Positions 1 to 14,301 of a stretch of 64,000 nt of DNA are shown in pieces. The stretch spans positions 25,792,001-25,856,000 of the forward strand of contig NC_135240.1 in the NCBI RefSeq assembly GCF_947623445.1, in the 5' to 3' direction. A model generated the notes under the pieces. It made no database searches. It was not told where the DNA came from and saw nothing but the letters and a program-made list of their open reading frames with translations. The position numbers were made by a program, and so were the translations under genes. Within the stretch, counting starts at the first letter, position 1; each line of letters starts with the position of its first letter. Source of the stretch: Clavelina lepadiformis (Eukaryota > Chordata > Ascidiacea > Aplousobranchia > Clavelinidae).

Positions 1-526
1 TATGTTGGTGAGAGTTACCTCTGCAGCTGAACCATATCATCGATCGGTTTGGGAAAATAAATGCTTGACAGACTGCGGTTTTAAACCGTCATTAAATTTT
101 CACCTTCAATATTCATTCATTATTGATTTAACTTTAACAAATATCAGCCATCTGTCGGTCAATTAAGCCCACCACGTACATTTTAAGGAACAAATTTAAA
201 CCACGCTTCAGATCAGTGCAATAAAACACACTGTACTGCTGGAGGATAGGGCACAAAAATTGCACGTAGCCCATCGCCAGACTAGCATTTGCACTGATGA
301 AAACGAGACAGAATTTTATACGAGGAAATGGTGTTTGTCGTTCGTTGTGTTAATGTATTTTTATTGGGTCAATATTGATAGTATGTATGCTATCACTTTC
401 AGAATAAAAATTAGACAGATGAGCCAAATTGAACATTTTGCTGTATAGCATGAGGCGAATTACGATTGGTTGCTATGTTAACTGCATTAAAAATTCTGAA
501 AATGAATGAATTTTACCTAATTTACA
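1..526. other. Upstream flank of SLC6 copy 1
   Basis: No coding region is supported here. From about position 64 on, the sequence resembles 17629-18072 upstream of the second SLC6 copy (shared stretches around the CATTCATTATT and CCATCTGTC words), so it belongs to the duplicated unit. It probably holds promoter or outron sequence. The short open frame at 260-448 has no family resemblance and is not kept as an open frame in the second copy. Confidence 0.5.
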
Positions 527-527
527 G
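520..527 (+). promoter_or_regulatory. Splice acceptor before SLC6 copy 1 start (possible trans-splice site)
   Basis: A TTTACAG acceptor-like sequence ends 56 bases before the ATG at 584. No coding sequence lies before it in the window. The same word sits 45 bases before the ATG of copy 2 (18073-18074). It is either the 3' end of a 5'-UTR intron or a spliced-leader addition site as used by tunicates. I cannot tell which from DNA alone. Confidence 0.45.
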
Positions 528-583
528 ATCTTCAGTTGTAGCTTTTGTAATATTACTTTATTATACTTTATTTAAACTGCAAT

Positions 584-3500
584 ATGTCAAAAAGTGAAGC
601 TAAAAAGGTGAGTTGGTAAGATAGCAACGTGCACATTTAAACGGGCTATGACAAAAAAGCCTATAAATGTCACCCATGGCTTTAGCGTTAAAGTTGATCA
701 CATATTAAGATTTATTTGTAGCATGTTTGATTGGAATTGAATTAAGCTAATCATTGGTGGTGTGTTTCGCGCCCAAAATATTGTGCTTTGTAACTTTATC
801 GCACGGTAGCATTTTCTTGGCGTTAGACATCCGAACATCAACTTCGTGTGCCGAATGGTTAAAATGTTTTGTGATATGAAAACATCATTGGTAAGTTTCA
901 CGTCATTTGTGTCCTAACCACAAGTGGACGTTTTAGCGGTAGCGGTAGCAGTACACTCCGAGAATGAAGACCTCATTTTCATCGCAAGTCAATTGTTTCT
1001 GATTGTTAAATTTCCCAGGTTACCTGGCGAGTGAAAGCAGTGAGTAGTGAATTCAGCTGTTTTATGCAGCGGTGGATCAATTATTTTTCTTTTCACTGGC
1101 TTTACTGTTTGAAGTGCCTGAACGCTGTTGTCAGCATTATTCGTGAAACACCGAATTGTAGATCGGCGCTTTGCTAAGGATGTTGTCAAATTTCAAACCG
1201 TGTTGGTTGTTATAGTGCTGCTCTAGATGACATAATAATAGTGTGGCTGACGTAATTGCTGGATGCGTGCACGCTCTAACACACGTAACGACTGACGTAA
1301 AACATGGAAAAATATGTTATCTTTATTATCAGCCAACACCAGCATTGCCATTTGCAAAACATCTAAAGCTGGAATTTTTTTGTGCATTTTTATAAATGTC
1401 ATGTATATATTGCTTAAGTGGCGTTTAGCGTAATTTGTTTTTGGCCTTTAGAGTTTTAATCCATTTCAAACCAACTTTTGTTGACCTTGTAGTTATTTAA
1501 ACACTGTATTTTTCAAGTCCAACTCATTTTCAAAACAACTTACTCAGCACGTTGTTAAATCTTTATCACGTTAGAGGAAAAAAAAATTTGTTTATTATTG
1601 TGTCTGTCACAAATGACTGCCAAGATAATTTTTAATTTTTAATCCAAACAAATGTTTAATTTCCTAATACACTTACACCTGGGTAGGTGAAAAAATCGAC
1701 AAATCGTGTTAGTTTGCTTATTTTGCAACACCTGTGGCTGAATGCATTCCAACTCACTGTCATCACTTTGCCATTGGGCGCGAATAAACATCGGTCCCTT
1801 TTCACATATTATAAAAAATAGTCCTTAAATTTCCCAAACTCACTAAGGATTTATCTTAATTTGGTCGATTTACAGCAAGAAGATGAATCCTCCTCCGAGA
1901 GCTTGGTGGAGAAGAATGAACCGGAGGTAAGAGTGAAACCAGCGTGAGGCTAATTACCAGTTCCCTGGTTAACTATACAAGCCATCAACTTACTTACTTG
2001 TCATGTCTTATTCATGCACTTTTTTGCAAATGAGCTTGGTTATACGCGATACGCGACTGTTTATTCATCTAATTAACCTTAAATAAAAGTATTCACTGAT
2101 ATTAAATAAGTAACTGCATAAGTAACCAGAGAAGAATTTACCGGCAGAAGGTTTACCGGTTTGATATCGAGTTAATGTTGCCACCTTCTTATTAACGCAA
2201 TTTTTTGTCTTATTGCTGCCTCATGTTTTGGGAATTTGAAACGATAATTCCATTTTCGGCAGCACGAACTGAAAATGAAAACTCTTTAACGTTGCCTTCT
2301 TTAGTTGATAATTTTTTAATCCAACTAAAACCAAACCAATGATTACTAGTAAGGAAAATTTTAACGTTGCTTCTCGTGATAGATTGACGTCACATCCTTA
2401 TTGTTTGCTCAGGGGGAAGAGAGAGAGACTTGGGACAAGAAACTCGACTTCATGCTCTCTTGTATTGGATATGCGGTCGGCCTCGGCAATATTTGGAGAT
2501 TTCCTTATCTCTGTTATAAGAACGGAGGAGGTGAGAGCTAGAAAATTCCAAACCGTTGAAGTACTTCGTCTCAGCGGTGCGGTTTATTTTAACAGAACTG
2601 TTTCACTTTCTTATAATTTTACACTGAGAGGGCAACTTTCGATCTCTCTATTCATCCAGTGCTTACCACGTTTGTAGTTCTTCGATATCGGATGTTAACA
2701 TTTTCCATGAAATCCTTATCGATTTCCTGGTAATTGCACCATGTAATAAAATGAAAGGCTGACTGGTGGATAACAGTAAAACTGGACAAAGTGAAACTTC
2801 TGTTATCTAGTTCTTAACACATTTCTTACAGTGTTAAACGTAATAGTTTGGAAATAATGGTAAATGAAGTGTCAAGTAGCTTTTGTGTTTACGGGCGCAA
2901 TGTAGAGGTACAGTAAAGCTTGTATTAAGTATTGAACAGAAAAACAGGCTGTAGCTCGCCAAAACAATGCATTGATAAATAAGAAAAGCGATAGTTCTAG
3001 AAAAGTTATGATGACGCATATAAGTCTGCTCCTCTACTAGATTGAAATTAATTATCCACAGCCAATCAGAAAATTGCAACGTCAAAGTTTTTTCAAGTCA
3101 AGTAAATGAATAATGAAGATCCACAAAAAGCCATCGATTTTACAAAAATCAATAAATGGGAGTCGATATATAGAACAAACCGAAAAAGATCGGACGTTGG
3201 AATTTATTTTTAACAGTTTCTTGTTAGCCTAACCTAAATATTATGACATGAGAAGCTAACCCTAAAAAATCGACCTTTTAATATTAATCAAGCTTAGATG
3301 AAACTTAGATGAGCTTAGATGAAAATTGCTAAAATTAATTTTTGGATGTCAATTCTCCAAGCCCAGCAATGTCCAATCGAAACGCTTTAAAATGACGTCA
3401 TTTTTAAATGCGGGCCTCACATTGAACAACCTATTACACTTCATTAAGTTTAACACGAAGTATAAGTAAAACTCAACGCTCTTAATTGAAGTAATTTTAA

Positions 3501-6500
3501 ATAACTTGTGCAAAATTTGAGCATGTTGTTGCGGCAACTCCCTTGCATTTCTGATGCGTCCCACAAATGCCAAGTGTACGGCGCTCACCACGATAAGGCA
3601 TTTGACAGCTCTTAACGTCTCTAGGAGTGTAAATTTGCCACATGCCACAATAATGAGTATAACAGGCGAGCCAGATCGCTACACCGTTCGAGGTGAAAAT
3701 TTGTTCCTTTCAGTCAATTTCCACAAGTCAGAGTGTACTGGACAACTATTTGCTGTTTCCTGGAAAGATTAGTTGTTATCATCTTATCATTTGTTAACGA
3801 AAACCATTAACTGACCGCACAAACCCATCAACTAGGCCGCATGTGGCCTTTTGTCTGCTTTCAGTAAGCTTTTAGTCAGGCCGAGTTTTGCTCGAATCGC
3901 AAATGCTTTAGCCTGACATTATTGTTGCTTGCCATTTCTTTATGATGTCACAAACATCATTATTGTGATAGGTGCTTTCCTCGTGCCTTATTTTATCTTT
4001 TTGGTCCTGTGCGGCATTCCTTTGTTCTTTTTGGAACTCAGCTTCGGTCAATTTGGTGCCCTGGGTCCTGTCGCCATTTGGAAGGTCGCTCCACTTTTTA
4101 AAGGTACAGGTTTAAACATAACTTTTTATGTTAGAGAATGCTGGTAAGTTAATTCATAAAGTTTTCAATAAATGAAAAATGAGAAAATCCCTTTTGCAGA
4201 ACAATTTCACGCACACAGCAAACACAAAAGACAATCAAAAATTTTCAATCTTATTTTTCGGACGCTATGATTTATTCTTTACTTTACCAGGTGTCGGATA
4301 CTGCATGATGATGATTTCTTTCATCGTGTGCATCTACTACAACGTCATAATCGCCTACAGTTTGCATTTTATCTTCAATTCTTTCACTTCTGTTCTGCCC
4401 TGGTCGACTTGTGGCAATGTATGGAACACGGAATTCTGCAGAGACAAAGTGCAAAGTAAATGCTAATTGTTTGTCGAATAGTTATTAGACATTGGACTGA
4501 AATCCATTCGACCAAGTGATTTAGCATGAATACTGACATACACCTCAGGCCCGTAAGTAAGAGGAACCAAAGGGAAGATTAGCCCACCCTGTAAAAGACC
4601 CTGTAAGTCTGGTTTTGTTGTCCGGGCCTCCTCCAGAAAATTCGTCACCTCCTCTGGTATGTCTATAAAAAACAACATTGCTTTGTTTGCAAAGAATGAA
4701 CATTTACATGGCAGACGCCAACGTCACTTCACCGCCCGAATGGACCGGGGTGAAATGCAAAGCGGGGGCGGGCTGGTTCGATGCCACTGGCATGACCTTC
4801 GTCAATGCCACAAACCTCAACGACGTTGGATACATGGGCAAGGACGATTGGGCGAACGAGACAGAAGTCAACGGCAGCTGCATAACATTTTCCACCGCCT
4901 CACAGGAATACTTTAGGTATGGCGCCACCTTATCTTTTATCTTTAATATGGGTTTGTTGTGGTTTGATCCTCACCATCAGTAAAAGTTAGATGTGAATCA
5001 TAACTAATCCTGTTTTATATCATCCCAGTCGTAAAGTTCTTCGTCTAACTGAAAGCATTGCTGAAACCGGCGGAATCCAGTGGGAACTGGTGGGCTGTCT
5101 CGTTCTAGCTTGGGTTATCGTCTTTGTGTGCTTGTTCAAGGGCGTAAAGTGGTCGGGCAAGGTAGGTAGATAATCGCTTCGACATACAGAAACTGCAATT
5201 CAAATAAACTACAACAGCAACCTTCCAAATTTGAATAAAATCAACCCCGATTTGCATCTTGTGGATAAGGTGATTGCGGAAGTCGTTAAAGTCTCGGTTG
5301 ATAACAAGTGATGGTTACGGCTTTTCGCGGAACTAGAGCGTTATCGTATAATAAAAATTCAAAACGTGTTTTAAAAATGCGGTCTATGGAACCCTCGCTT
5401 GCTTTTTTCTACCAATAGGGAGGCTTAATATTTTTGCAGAATGGATTTAAGTCTTCTTATTTTAATTTGTGTGACGCAATGGAAAATCACCGCGCGGTTC
5501 GATTGAAATTTAATCTATGATGGACGAAAAATTTCCTGTAAGACCTACCATACGCAGTTTCCCGTTTCTATAACAATAAAGCTGCGTGGTGGCTATTCAG
5601 CCAGGCACCATGCACCAGTTAGTTGGGTCTTAAACTGCGTTTAATGTCGCTTTTTATGTTTATGCACCAAATATCGTTCGTCGTGAAATAGATTTTGCTG
5701 TTTGTAATTTTTTTTGCGCCAAGTTTGACTTCAGTTTGGTATAAAACAGATATTTATTACTATCTATTTGAAATCAAACTTTGCAAATGCAATTTTTTAA
5801 ACACAATTTTCGTCATCATCTTTTGATGAACTCATAATTACGCAGGAATTTTTTGCCATACGTCATCATATTCCCCTGGACTCTATATATGTTTGGTCGC
5901 ATATTCATCTTAATTTTTCCTCCAGATCGTCTACTTCACAGCGACCTTTCCCTACGTCGTCCTCTTTATTCTCCTCATCCGTGGAGCCATGGAGGAGGGA
6001 GCCGCGAAGGGGATCGCTTATTACATCACGCCCAACGTCACCAAGCTTCAGGAAATTGGGGTGAGTTTTTGATGAAGACTTTAAAGAACACGTCATTCAA
6101 GGCAGCGATAGTACAGTCGGCGCCCCGTTGTTACCACTTCATATCTATATTCGAATTACGTCATAATACTTCGAAATCTCAATTGGTGACTAACAAGGGT
6201 ATGTTTTGTTGTCTGCCATGTATCAAGGGGTAGTTAAAGATTTTGGCAATTGAAAAGAGGCGTTACGTTATCTTCTTCGTCACTTTAAACATCCAGGGTT
6301 GCGTTTCATTATACTGTATTTATCTGCCTTAAAAGTAGAATAGAATAATTGTTCGGTTCGGTTCGTTCGGTGAACAACTTGAAACTGATCAGCTACAGTA
6401 AAACAAAGTTATCTCGTAGATGCCTATACTAACACGCATCGCGATTGTTGTTCATTGGCCGAATTACTGTATGTCGTCTTATACATTAAATCAAGCCTCG

Positions 6501-9500
6501 TGTAACTAAGATTTTAGGGTCTGGTGAAGTATTAAACATGCAGCGTTTTTCTGTCCGCATGACGTTAGGCAAACTTCAATATTTTCATAAGTATTTTATG
6601 TGATGCTCCCAATGTGGAAATTGCTTCTAAATTTGAATAAAGGATTTTGGACAAATTTTGGTGCATTTACCCGGGATGCAAATTTAAGCGAAAAAGTTAC
6701 AATCATTTTTTTAGCTCTTCGGCTATATTTGAAAGCCTTTTTATTGCCTTTCTTTTTGCACGTTTTACAGTATCCTTTGCATTCACATTTTGTCATAACT
6801 GGTTTGACCTTTCTTAACACTTTCCACTTTCTTAAGAAAACACCCTTCATGACTTACATTACAGGTTAAAATCTTACAACCAGTTCAACTTAAATGGATG
6901 GGAATATTTTTGGTTTATTAAGAAACTTCTTTTATTAGTGCTTGGGTCAGTACGTTGTATAAAGCTTTTTACCGGACACTTGATCCTATCTCAAGTTAAA
7001 TTTGATGCCGTAGTTAAGCGTTTAGTATGGGGTGCTCTTAATGGCCTATTGACTTTTGGCTAAAACACAAAAAGGATTCATAGTGGCCTCTCTTAAACGG
7101 ATGCTGCGTGGGAATTAGGTCAATCAAGTTTTAATTAAAGACCGATTTCAAGCGTCTATCGTTTTTCACTGGTCATTAATCAAGTGTCTTTGTGTATAGA
7201 ATTCTTGAAAGAATTATTTTAAATGCTTGTGTGGAAGCATTAGCTTTTCGCTGCTGTGTTCAAGGTAATTTTAAAGCGTAATAAATTGATTATCGATGGT
7301 GTTAACGTCAGAACACGGGCCATGTAAGGTTACAGAAATTATGAAGACCAGAAAACGAAACTTACTAACAAACGTTTCCAGAAAAATTGTACATCTTAAA
7401 CGCCATGTGTAGAACAACACCTCAAACATGTTTCCATCATGCAGTGACTGGTTAGCTAACATTTGCTTAATGTTGTCTTTCAAACAATGTCTGGGAAACG
7501 TGTTAAAGAAAACTACATGCCCATTGTGGTGGAAAAATCAATATCGCTGTCCAGATCGATTTATGGAAATACACCCAACCTCTTTCCGTTTGTGACGACA
7601 TAGAGACGACATCCAAAGTTGATATTTGAATCGAGATTCTGGCTCATGATGGAAGCGACTAGAATTCTGGTTGTTTACTGTGCTTGTATATTTTTTGGTT
7701 TTGTGCTGTGATCATTAGGTTGTGTACAGTAGTTATTATTACAATGTCACGGCAGTTTTCACAAGTTAACTTTAGACCTGATTAGGTTTTTAGTACCTCA
7801 TTGTGTTACGCACCGACTTAAATAAAAGAGAGAAACTTTTACTGAACACCCAGCAATGCTTTTGCTAACAAATCCAATAAAAGCTCTTCAAAGCGAACGA
7901 ACATCCCAAGCTTACCTCACACTTCATTAATATTATGAGCAGTGATGAGTGGTCTTAAAGAAAAAGGAACTATGTTTTTTATACTTGATTTTTCAAACGT
8001 GGACAGTTGTTAATCGTGGCGGTTGGATGATTTTGTTTGAAAATTCTGGGTATGTTCTGGAGTTGTTGTATTTGGTGAAATGCCATTTTTGGCTTGTTTG
8101 ATTTCGTCTGATATTTTTAGTTTTATTACTCGTTTGAACAAATTGCTAGAATTTTCTGTACACGACGTTTCTAAAGATGAAAATCTTTATTTACAGTCGA
8201 TTCATTGTCAGTTTTTTTTGTTATGCTTTTGCAATTCATAAACTTTGGTAATTATTGTTTTTTTTATTTACAGGTTTGGTCGGACGCCGCAATTCAGATC
8301 CTTTACTCTCTGGGTGCGGCCTGGGGTGTTCTGCTTTCCTATTCATCTTTAAACAAGTTCCACAACAACGTGTACAGGTATATCAAGTGACCTACAGTTG
8401 CATTACATGCACAAACGGAAAACAACAAAAATTGACACCGAAAAAACATCTGAAAAATCCAGACCAAAAACATTAAAGGATAGGCAAGAATCGAACCTGA
8501 GCATTACTGTTTGTATGTATTTGACAGAGATGCAATTTCGATTTGCACAATAAACTGCTGCACGAGTGTTCTTGCTGGTTTTGTCGTCTTCTCAGTGCTT
8601 GGATCTCTGGCTCACCAAACCGGTCGTGAAATCGAAGATGTCGTTGACCAAGGTAAAAATTGTTTTTCGATATCGTCCGAAAAGATTATTATTATCGATT
8701 AATGTTTTGCAAATATCGATTGATTATCGCGTTTATAGGTGCTGGTCTTGCCTTCGTCGCCTATCCAGCTGCAGTCGCCAACCTCCCTGCTGCCCCCGTG
8801 TGGGCGTTCCTTTTCTTTTTCATGCTCCTGAATCTTGGTTTGGACACTCAGGTAGCATCCATTGTTGCAGAGTTTAGGTCAAGAAGTCTGGGAGGCTGGA
8901 ACACGGTTTCGCGTTAAAGATATTGAGCCTTGATATACCGGTCTCCAAATGTCATCAACAACAATAAATCAAATGTTGACATTTATTCACACAAACTAAC
9001 CAAGGTTTCAATTAACATAGTTGATGTAGTTTTAAGCGTCAACATATTTTCCAATCTCAACGATTTTATAATTTGCTTGCTTGTCCATTTACGCATTTTT
9101 TTCTTCTAAAGTTATTTGTTAATCTGATAGAAAACAAATTTTTCGTTTCAAAGAATTATTTTCAAGTTTCTACGAGTTGCAATAAACTCATGTACGCTAA
9201 AAATATAACTTAGTGTAACCTAATCATGTAAAGTCCATTTAAGAGATTTTACCAACCTCAAAAATGTAAACTTGCCAAACTTACAACTTTATACTAAATT
9301 CAGTAGGTGATTTTAATTCAACAACTACGAAATAATTATGTCGTAGTCTGAAAATGGTCTGATACCAGCTTTAAATAAAAACCGACATTCTACACATATG
9401 TACAAATACCTTCCACATACAAACCTTGACAGATTGATTCACTAACATAAACATGTTACATTCTAAAACTAGCACAATGGCCTTAAAACCAGGTCACATT

Positions 9501-12500
9501 TAATGCACAAGACCAATGTTCCAGCCTCCACTAACCGCCAATTACTTTTATCTATATTAAGCTTTTATCGAATTCAGACAGGTATGTGGATTTTTATGTC
9601 ATAGTTTGCTCTTTTTTAGAACATTTATTTCTATATTTTTATTTTGTTTCTTCTAAAACTTTACCTGGCAAGGAAGTTTGTGATTGTCAAAGATTATTGG
9701 TTGATTGTTTCAAGTTAAACTTTTTACAGCAAGACGACTGCAATGGACAAAACATAAAAAGTAGTATTTTTTTATTGATTTGAAAATGCAGTTTACTGCG
9801 TTCTGGTAATACAAATACCTGCAAATTTGAATCAATTTGGTTGGAGTGGATCATAAGTTTGCTGACGTTTAATTAAAAGTTTCAAAACATGAAGATGTTT
9901 TCATTGACATTTTTAAAATCATTCTCTTTGATGACAAACTTCCTTACCCTGTACTATGACCTCAAGTGGTGAAGAGAAACTCAGACACCATATTCTGCTA
10001 TATCTGATGTCAATGCCACCTCGTTTTATTGCTGTGAAGATAACTGACAAGCGACAATCAGAATTAACTAGCAAACCGTGTTTGGTTTTCTTTTCACTAT
10101 TTGGTACATGGCTTTCCCGACTATATTTCAATTAAATTATAATACAGTGTATGAAAGTTTTGCTTTGCTGTGACAAAGGGAATTTCCCAAAATAGTAACC
10201 GAAATTATAATTGGTATATTTTTTTCTTACAGGCCTGAACTTGAACATATATACAAATTTTTTTTGCATTTTTATATTTTTACTTTTGATTTTGTTGTTA
10301 CTATATTGCGTCAGGATTGTTGTGAGTAAGTGGATGTGATATTTTGTACGGGTGCTGCCTGCAATTACTTGACAAATGCTTCTGCATACAAAATCAAATG
10401 GCTCATTTGTATAGCTGAAGTGTGTAGGTTAAAATAGTATGTCTGAGCTACCCTATCACTTGTAGAGGGCTAAAGGCCAATTCTTATATATCAGTTACGT
10501 TTCAAAACCTTTCTACAGTTTTCTTGGTGAGCCGATCACTGTTTAGTTTGCATATTAAAAACTTAACCGGTTTGTAAATAACAGCTTTGGGTGTAAGATA
10601 TACTTCTCTAGACAAATGGGTTTCATGGAGTGTTGTGGCGTGTGTAGCTGAATGAATGTGATACAGTGATGTTTTCAACGTGAAGAAACTAACGATGAGA
10701 CTTCCTTTCTGCATTGTCTCTGTTAGGGGCAGGCCCAGGGCAACAACGATGAAAGAGGCAGTCCCCCGACTTTCAGCCTGCCCCCCCGCCCGTATTGCTG
10801 GTAATCATCGGAATCAGTATATTAGTGAACTTGTATTTCGTTGCTTCTTTTTGCTGCTTCTGTTAACCTCTGTTATATGGGCAATTGTTGGCGTGGCTTT
10901 TCCGATTATCCCGTGGCTTCTGAATTATCGATTCAGGACATGATTTACACCACGAGTTGTGTTTCATAACCAATCAATAATTATCTAAGAATATATCTTG
11001 GCACCAGACCACGCCAACACAAAGTGGTACATTTGGCCTTGTGGGCTAAAGAATACGTTGCAGTACAATACATCTGTTTGAGCATGGGAAACAAACCGAT
11101 GTAAAACAGCCAGCATTTGTTCCAAATTAGCATTATTTTGCAATTCAGCCCCTCGCAAGATTGGCGTTTCTTCAACAAAACTTTTTAATGGTTGGTCTGT
11201 TTAAATTCATTGGTTTGTTATTCCAGTTCATAGGACGGGCTATCCTGATTTTTTTATTTAGAAAGCCAAACCAGGCTTTTGGAAACATATTTTAATATTA
11301 TTATATCACAGTAAAAACCATGAAATGCATACAGCCAGAATTTAATCATTGCCTTGTTCATTTGCCATGTTTTGAAATGTCATTCTTACGCAGCATGTGA
11401 CCTGCATGTCATCAAATCAGCAACCGATTAGATTACAGCGCTCGGCTTGCAACTGCATCCCGTGGTCGCTATGACTGACGATGGCTCCTGTTCAGTAGTC
11501 ATGATGACCAGCCACAAATTCGGGCAATACATTAAAAAAAAAACTGAAAAAATTGTGTATCGATCGGTACTTGCACAAAGGCCAGCTCGGTAACCGGGGC
11601 TCGAGCGATGAGGGTCTATCGCTGAGTTTAAACTGTGCAAAGACTTTCTTCAGTTCGAAAATAAAGATAATGTAATCATCTATACCATATCATATGATCA
11701 GCAATATCAGCTGATTGTCTTTTTAACATTTGAAGTTCAAAGTATTATGACAAATACTTGTTTGTTCAATTACAATAGTTATCTGTTAATGAACAGGGCA
11801 ATGTTTAAGATATGCAATGGTTTCAATACTTTTGATTTTGCGGTTTACAATTTTTTTTTAGAACGCCTGTCAACTTGTGGCTGTTTTTTTTTAACCAGGT
11901 TAACCTTTATTCATAGACTTAACTGCTGCTGAATATGCCAAGGTGTGACCAAATTTTTTTAAAAACAATCACTTTTTTAAAGCTAAATTTGGATTTTCAC
12001 AATTGGAACTTTAGAGTGAAAAATTATGGACTGCTTTAGCTCTGCTTTTTTAATTAATAAAGGTTGACCTAGTTATGGGCACATACAAAGTTCGGGCAAA
12101 AAATTGCATTTGTTTTAGCATCTATACATCGGATGCCTAATCTGCAAATTATTCAATTTTTAGCGCCGGCTTACCACTCTTTTTCAGCAGCCAATTTCTT
12201 TTTTCCCAACGCACACAGGGTTTGCAAGATACCAAAATAACCCATTTATTATACTTGTTAAGTTTGGAATGATTGAGGGAGTCACCAAGGGTTTGTTGGA
12301 TGAAGTGTCCTGGTTCCGTAGAAATCGAGTCAAGTTTTTGGCCGGCCTCTGCGTGATTCAATTTGTTCTTGCTATTCCAATGGTCACTGAGGTATGGTGG
12401 TAGGTTGTAGCTGCAATGACATAGTGCCAGCAATTAAGCTAATTTGGTTGCTTTAATTGACGATACCGGCTTCTGTGTGTGGCCTATTTGCCTTATCAAA

Positions 12501-14236
12501 AAGGCGTCCTAATGTTTCAGAGCGGAATGTATTGGTTAAATCTCATCGATTGGTACTCCTCGGGATTTCCGCTTATGACTGTTGCGGTTTTGGAGATCGG
12601 TTGTTTGTCCTGGAATTACGGTAGGTTCTTTCCTAATCTATTTACTGTACTTGAAGCGAGTTATATAAACTTAGCCTTTGTATTTCTTTACTTAACTGAC
12701 GATTGACAAACAAGACTCATCTCTATAACACATGAAAAAACATTGTAGGTTAATGGTCAATTGTAATCTATCTCCAATACCACAAAATTAAGCATAAGAG
12801 CGGTTACGCGGTTTTATGATGTGCTTAAGATGTGAACCTATCTATACCTGTGTTGATGGCTTCTGGTGATTTTTATGTCAGGTGTTGACCGCTTCATTTA
12901 CGACATTGAGTGCATGATCGGGAAACGACTCTTTCTCTGGCAGTGGTGGAAGGCATTGTGGCTTGTGATAACTCCTGTCTGTATCGGGGTGAGTTGGACT
13001 AGGTGCTCTTAAAGTTTGTAAGGTTTGTTTGGACATTGCGACACCTGAAAATATTAGAGTAAGTGTACCATTTTCGATCGGGGCCCAAATTTCAATCAAT
13101 TGTTTTTCGTTTTATAAGTCGTGAAGAACCTGGGTAATCGACTTTTTTACATTAATTTTGGAACCGAGATCCTACAACTTTGCTGACTTTTATCTTCTAA
13201 ATTTATATAATTTTAAAACTGTTTGAAAACTAAACTGAAAACAACCACAAGTTATAGCCTACTATTGTTTTAGGCTATAACAAGAATTTCATTTTATACA
13301 TCTAGACTACCAAATAAACCAAAATAGCTGTAATGATCTTATCAGACTAATGTTTTATCATGCATATTTGCAAAGCCCCATTGACTATTATTTTCTAGGC
13401 CTGTAAGTTGTGGTGCCCGTGATGCATCTACATGTATGCCTTGCAGCACGTTATGATATCCGGTTTGGCGATAACGTGCCAGTACATTTAGCCTACTTAA
13501 AAACAATAGGCCGTAATGTTTTATGGTATTCGTTATGCTGTGTTAGACGTATATGTTTAACTAATCGGGTGGTTTTTGTTTTTAGTTTGTGTTGACTGCA
13601 TATGTCAGTTTCTACTCCCCGGTTAAATACAACGGCAATGGTTACCCGTCTTGGGCCGAAGTTATCGGTTGGTTTTCCGCCTTTACCTCCATTATCGCCA
13701 TACCAGTTACGGCTATCTACCAAATTCTGAAGCATCCTAGAGCAAAAGGAACAATGTTTGAGGTAAAAAAGTGAAGTTAACTGTAGTAATCTTGCATTGA
13801 ATAAATATAAACAAGTCAACAGTACGTCAAATATGGTCACAATATTCATGCACGTTTTAAGTCTTCAAGGCGTTTCTACTTTTTTCTGTACATTGGTGCA
13901 TACTATTAACAATAAAAGCCGGCACTTTAACATGTGGCAAAGATAAAATAGCTTAAACCGTGCATGAAAGTAATAATAGTTATAACTTGTTGATGACAAC
14001 TAGCCCGACCAATAAGCCAAACCAATCTTCTTCAGAGGGTAAAGGAGCTCTTGAAGTCCGATCCGGACTGGGGACCGCACGACCCGAACGTCGAGTACAA
14101 GTACAGATCCAATAAGAAGGTGATAGAGATGAAAGAGCGAGGTTCCGAACCACTGACCTCCTGCTGCGCTGGAGAGCAATCCTCCTCCTCCAGTTCTGAG
14201 TCTCTGGAGCCTCCGAGCTACGCTGCGGCCGTTTAA
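584..14236 (+). CDS. SLC6 Na+/Cl--dependent amino-acid/neurotransmitter transporter, copy 1
   Basis: Plasma-membrane symporter of the SLC6 (LeuT-fold, 12 membrane segments) family, closest in feel to glycine/proline-type members; the substrate is inferred. Exons: 584-607, 1876-1926, 2413-2530, 3972-4103, 4291-4455, 4715-4916, 5029-5161, 5926-6060, 8274-8377, 8528-8652, 8739-8851, 12263-12391, 12521-12620, 12882-12988, 13586-13762, 14036-14236. All junctions are in phase and sum to 671 codons plus TAA, a normal family length. TM1 carries the family motif NIWRFPY at about residues 51-57. The long second extracellular loop has four N-glycosylation sequons (about N166, N194, N211, N216) and the [10 protein letters not shown] cysteine pair. 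TM6 reads NLGLDTQ. The C-tail contains DPDWGP, as in glycine transporters, a serine run, and ends SYAAAV. The ATG was chosen because both copies share MSKSE and a donor follows in phase. Exon 8 ends EIG where copy 2 has DIW. Introns range from about 90 bases to 3.4 kb. Confidence 0.93.
10727..10800 (+). other. Candidate cassette (poison) exon in SLC6 copy 1 intron
   Basis: This 74-base block lies in the 3.4-kb intron between exons 11 and 12. It has a pyrimidine-rich acceptor (TCTCTGTTAG) and a donor (CTG|GTAATC). It is identical in copy 2 (25607-25680), and the next ~45 bases differ by one base, while the rest of the intron has many differences and indels. The length is not a multiple of three. 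Joined to exon 11 it reads [16 protein letters not shown]..., and joined to exon 12 it gives TGA within three codons. Inclusion would truncate the transporter before TM7. It could instead be a terminal exon, since TGGTAA is a stop if the donor is skipped. Confidence 0.5.
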
Positions 14237-14301
14237 CCGTTTTTCCTGCAGCGTTAGTCATTGTCATCCCGTACGTCTTTAAATCAAGGGACATGTCTAA
14301 A

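Noticed and set aside
4659-4916. Open frame alternative to the SLC6 exon 6 frame
   Set aside because: Only the overlapping frame carries the sequons and joins in phase when the exon starts at 4715 (GCAG|AC); the other frame is a shadow. The same holds at 20442-20825.
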